From STD1-80 sp043802745 (GTDB lineage Bacteria; Patescibacteriota; Minisyncoccia; Minisyncoccales; CG1-02-41-26): a stretch of 13,732 bases of DNA. Under the pieces are notes generated by a model. The model saw only the letters and a program-made list of their open reading frames with translations. It was not told where the DNA came from and ran no database searches. The number at the start of each line of letters is the position of its first letter. Position 1 is the stretch's first letter. The stretch is from positions 1 to 13,732 of the forward strand of contig JAZDKU010000031.1 in the NCBI GenBank assembly GCA_043802745.1, in the 5' to 3' direction. Of this stretch, positions 11,853 to 13,732 are shown in pieces. Made by a program: the position numbers and the translations under genes.

Positions 11853-11898
11853 TTTCCGCCCCACCCCTCTGCCCGCAAGCAGAGGAGTGGGGCGGAAA
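11853..11898. repeat. Long GC-rich palindrome, copy 2 (dnaB-recR spacer)
   Basis: Arms TTTCCGCCCCAC + CCTCTGC and GCAGAGG + GTGGGGCGGAAA around a 6-nt loop, with mismatch C11865/A11886. The outer arm and the mismatch are the same as in copy 1 at 9821-9862. On the minus strand the mismatch becomes a G-U pair, so the recR-sense RNA would have an unbroken stem. Confidence 0.85.
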
Positions 11899-11932
11899 TA
11901 GTTTGAAAATTGAAAATTCGTAAATTGAAAAT

Positions 11933-13732
11933 TTACAGGATGCTTTCCTCTTCTTCGGTGTCAGCTCCCTGATAGCTGCCTTTTTCCATATCGCGGAAAG
12001 TAACGCGAGTTTCATCAAAATATAATTCAATTTTGCCAACCGGGCCGTTGCGGTGCTTGGCCACAATAATTTCCGCCACATTTTTTCGTTCCGTGTTTGG
12101 CTTGTATTTGTCTTCACGGTAAATAAACATAACCACGTCTGCATCCTGCTCTATAGAATTTTCGAGGATAATTCCATCGGCCACGAAATTATGGGTTCCT
12201 GGCACGGTTGCATCAAAAACTTCCTCTGTACCCAATTGTTTAATAGAAACAATTTCATCCCAAAAAATATCTGATTGAGCGATTTGCCAGAGAATAGGGG
12301 ATTCCAGTGTTTTAGCTATTCTTGTCATTCTTTCAGTGCTAATGCCGCTTTTAAATAAAGTATCCCCACAGTATCGGGTTTCGATGCCCTTGCTGAATTC
12401 TCGCCACGACATTCCTTGATGTTTTCTAATTGGGTCAATAACAAATTTCCAAATTTCTTTTGGCCAAACATCAAGGTTAGTGTTTGATTTTGTGTTATTT
12501 AATTTCTCAATAAATTGTGGGATTTTTTTACCTCTTTCGCCATAACACCCAATTGTTTCTAAAAATTTCAACTGATGTTCTTTGCCATAAACAGAAATCA
12601 TATAGCAAGCCCTGTAATTGCCTTTATGTTTTTCTGAAATTTTGCTTCTGATGCCAAATTTTAATAATAAGTTTTTAACAGATTGAGCTATTTGGTAGCT
12701 GGTTGAGCTGTAATAAATACTGATTTGAGTTTGTTCTTTTCGAAGTGGTTTTAAGCTAATATTACCATCTGTTGCCCATAAGTGTTTTAAAAATAAAGCC
12801 AGTCGTTTATTGTCTAAACTGAAAATCTTTTGCGGTATTTGTTTTTCATAAGAGCGAACTCTTTTTATGCCTAATTCCTCAAACCATTTGGTTATGGGGT
12901 GTTGCTTGTTGTGCGTTAAAGGATATGGGCAGGTTAAATAAATATGCCACCAGTTTTTTTGTTTTATTATTTTAGAATTTATATTAAATAAATCTTTGGC
13001 TGTTTTTTCTACTATTTTGATATTTTCCCAATCAGCGCTGGTATAATGGTATGGTTGTTTTGGTAAAATACAGCCATCGCCAAGCAAATGGGCCAAAAGA
13101 ATAACTTCGTTTTCGGTTAGCTCATTTTTAGGCCTGCTAATTTTAATTTCAGCTGGAGTGGCAATTCTATCGCCAGGTTTTAGCTCGTTAAGCCGTTTCC
13201 AGCCATCTATTCGCCAAAATGGATGGTTGCTTGAGGCTTTTATTTTGAATCCGCTTCGGGTTGTCATTTCATAAACCATTTTCTCTCCAGTGGAAAATAC
13301 TTTTGAAATTAACTTTTCTTTTATTTTAAAATCAAAATCTAAGCTATGCACTGGAATATCTGTTTGCCCAACTAAATCTTTTATTGGTATTCGCTCGCCC
13401 GTGTCGGCTCTGGTGATTAAAGTGTCGCCAGTTAAACAGCCACTTTCGCGCAAATCGGAAAGCCGGGGCACTGGGGGCATTCTGTGTTCCACGGCTCTAG
13501 AGAGCTGGCTTAGCACCAAAACAGGTATATTTAATTCTTTAGCGATTGATTTTAGGGCTCTGGAGTTTTCGCTAACTTGTTGGACAATATTATCAATATT
13601 GCCTCGGCCTTCCATTAACTGCAAATAATCAATAATTAAAAGCCCCAAGCCTTTGTCCATGGCCAATCGCCTAGCCATGGCTCGCATTTGAATAACATTA
13701 CTACTGGCTACGTCATCAATATAAATTGGAGC
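11933..13732 (-). CDS. dnaB: Replicative helicase DnaB with intein (5' partial)
   Basis: The frame runs off the right edge, so the N-terminal domain and Walker A region are missing. The visible N-extein (98 residues) begins APIYIDDVASSNVIQMRARA-like, has Walker B GLGLLIIDYLQLM, and continues to SQLSRAVEHR and LSDLRESG. A 427-residue intein (12158-13438) follows, then the 74-residue C-extein SIEQDADVVMFIYRED...KHRNGPVGKIELYFDETRVTF. DnaB is the hexameric ATPase that unwinds DNA at the fork. Joined, the exteins read DLRESG-SIEQDAD, the conserved family sequence, so precise protein splicing is needed for a functional helicase. The gene leads a minus-strand set with recR. Confidence 0.95.
   Translation of the reverse strand, partial: APIYIDDVASSNVIQMRAMARRLAMDKGLGLLIIDYLQLMEGRGNIDNIVQQVSENSRALKSIAKELNIPVLVLSQLSRAVEHRMPPVPRLSDLRESGCLTGDTLITRADTGERIPIKDLVGQTDIPVHSLDFDFKIKEKLISKVFSTGEKMVYEMTTRSGFKIKASSNHPFWRIDGWKRLNELKPGDRIATPAEIKISRPKNELTENEVILLAHLLGDGCILPKQPYHYTSADWENIKIVEKTAKDLFNINSKIIKQKNWWHIYLTCPYPLTHNKQHPITKWFEELGIKRVRSYEKQIPQKIFSLDNKRLALFLKHLWATDGNISLKPLRKEQTQISIYYSSTSYQIAQSVKNLLLKFGIRSKISEKHKGNYRACYMISVYGKEHQLKFLETIGCYGERGKKIPQFIEKLNNTKSNTNLDVWPKEIWKFVIDPIRKHQGMSWREFSKGIETRYCGDTLFKSGISTERMTRIAKTLESPILWQIAQSDIFWDEIVSIKQLGTEEVFDATVPGTHNFVADGIILENSIEQDADVVMFIYREDKYKPNTERKNVAEIIVAKHRNGPVGKIELYFDETRVTFRDMEKGSYQGADTEEEESIL
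12158..13438 (-). mobile_element. DnaB intein with LAGLIDADG homing endonuclease
   Basis: The 427-residue intein is inserted between Gly and Ser of DLRESG/SIEQDAD, the same site as the Synechocystis DnaB intein. Splicing block A is CLTGDTLITRADTG with Cys1; block B contains SSNHPF with His72; block F is VFDATVPGTHNFVADG with His416; the last residue is Asn427 and the +1 residue is Ser. The penultimate residue is Glu426, where nearly all inteins have His. A LAGLIDADG endonuclease is present: LLAHLLGDG (about 114-122) and FLKHLWATDG (about 216-225). A helix-turn-helix-like segment (MSWREFSKGIETRYCGDTLF, about 343-362) lies near the end. Both endonuclease acidic residues are kept, so homing may still be active. 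Confidence 0.93.

Noticed and set aside
12053..12274. Plus-strand ORFs inside the dnaB/intein region (also 13290-13628)
   Set aside because: These are shadows of the dnaB and intein frame, which carries all the conserved motifs.

Overview
The window looks like a chromosomal segment of a Candidate Phyla Radiation (Patescibacteria, Parcubacteria-like) bacterium. The grounds are AT-rich DNA with low-complexity A/T spacers, a secreted protein built from a peptidoglycan-binding module, dockerin and CARDB domains, a winged-helix/phosphoribosyltransferase fusion, a minimal mraZ-rsmH-ftsL-ftsI cluster, many very small genes of unknown function, and an intein in DnaB. TGA is a normal stop (end of rsmH, end of the 8350 gene), so the glycine-TGA code of Gracilibacteria/Absconditabacteria is not in use. 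The lineage is inferred from gene style only.

Layout. At 2-1819 is the 3' part of a large extracellular multidomain protein, closed by a terminator. A promoter module follows (exact TTATCCACAG, TTGACA -35, a near-perfect 27-bp palindrome) and drives a winged-helix/PRTase gene (1953-2930). After another terminator a similar module (TTATCCACAG, TTGACA, good -10) carries four 10-bp-spaced TGG(G) repeats of MraZ-box type and drives the cell-division operon mraZ (3130), rsmH (3689), ftsL-like (4564) and ftsI (4842); the last three genes overlap by 4 bp. The cluster ends at ftsI, with no mur genes.

From 6513 to 8640 there are three successive units, each with the same plan: a sigma70-type promoter, a very short ORF starting at or just after the predicted transcript start, an intrinsic terminator, then one or two small genes of unknown function (6770; 7636+7904; 8350). 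Leaders 2 and 3 are related in sequence and can form mutually exclusive stems arranged like a translation-controlled attenuator. This is the best candidate here for an undescribed system.

After these come tRNA-Glu(CTC), rmuC starting 5 nt behind the tRNA, and rplU (ribosomal protein L21). On the minus strand are a toxin-antitoxin pair (10292-10961), and then dnaB (interrupted by a 427-residue homing-endonuclease intein), recR and a previously uncalled 54-residue membrane peptide (11088-11252) that ends at a terminator. Two copies of a long GC-rich palindrome flank rplU and recR. Both rplU and recR also carry roughly 10-residue in-frame insertions encoded by GC-rich repeat-like DNA.
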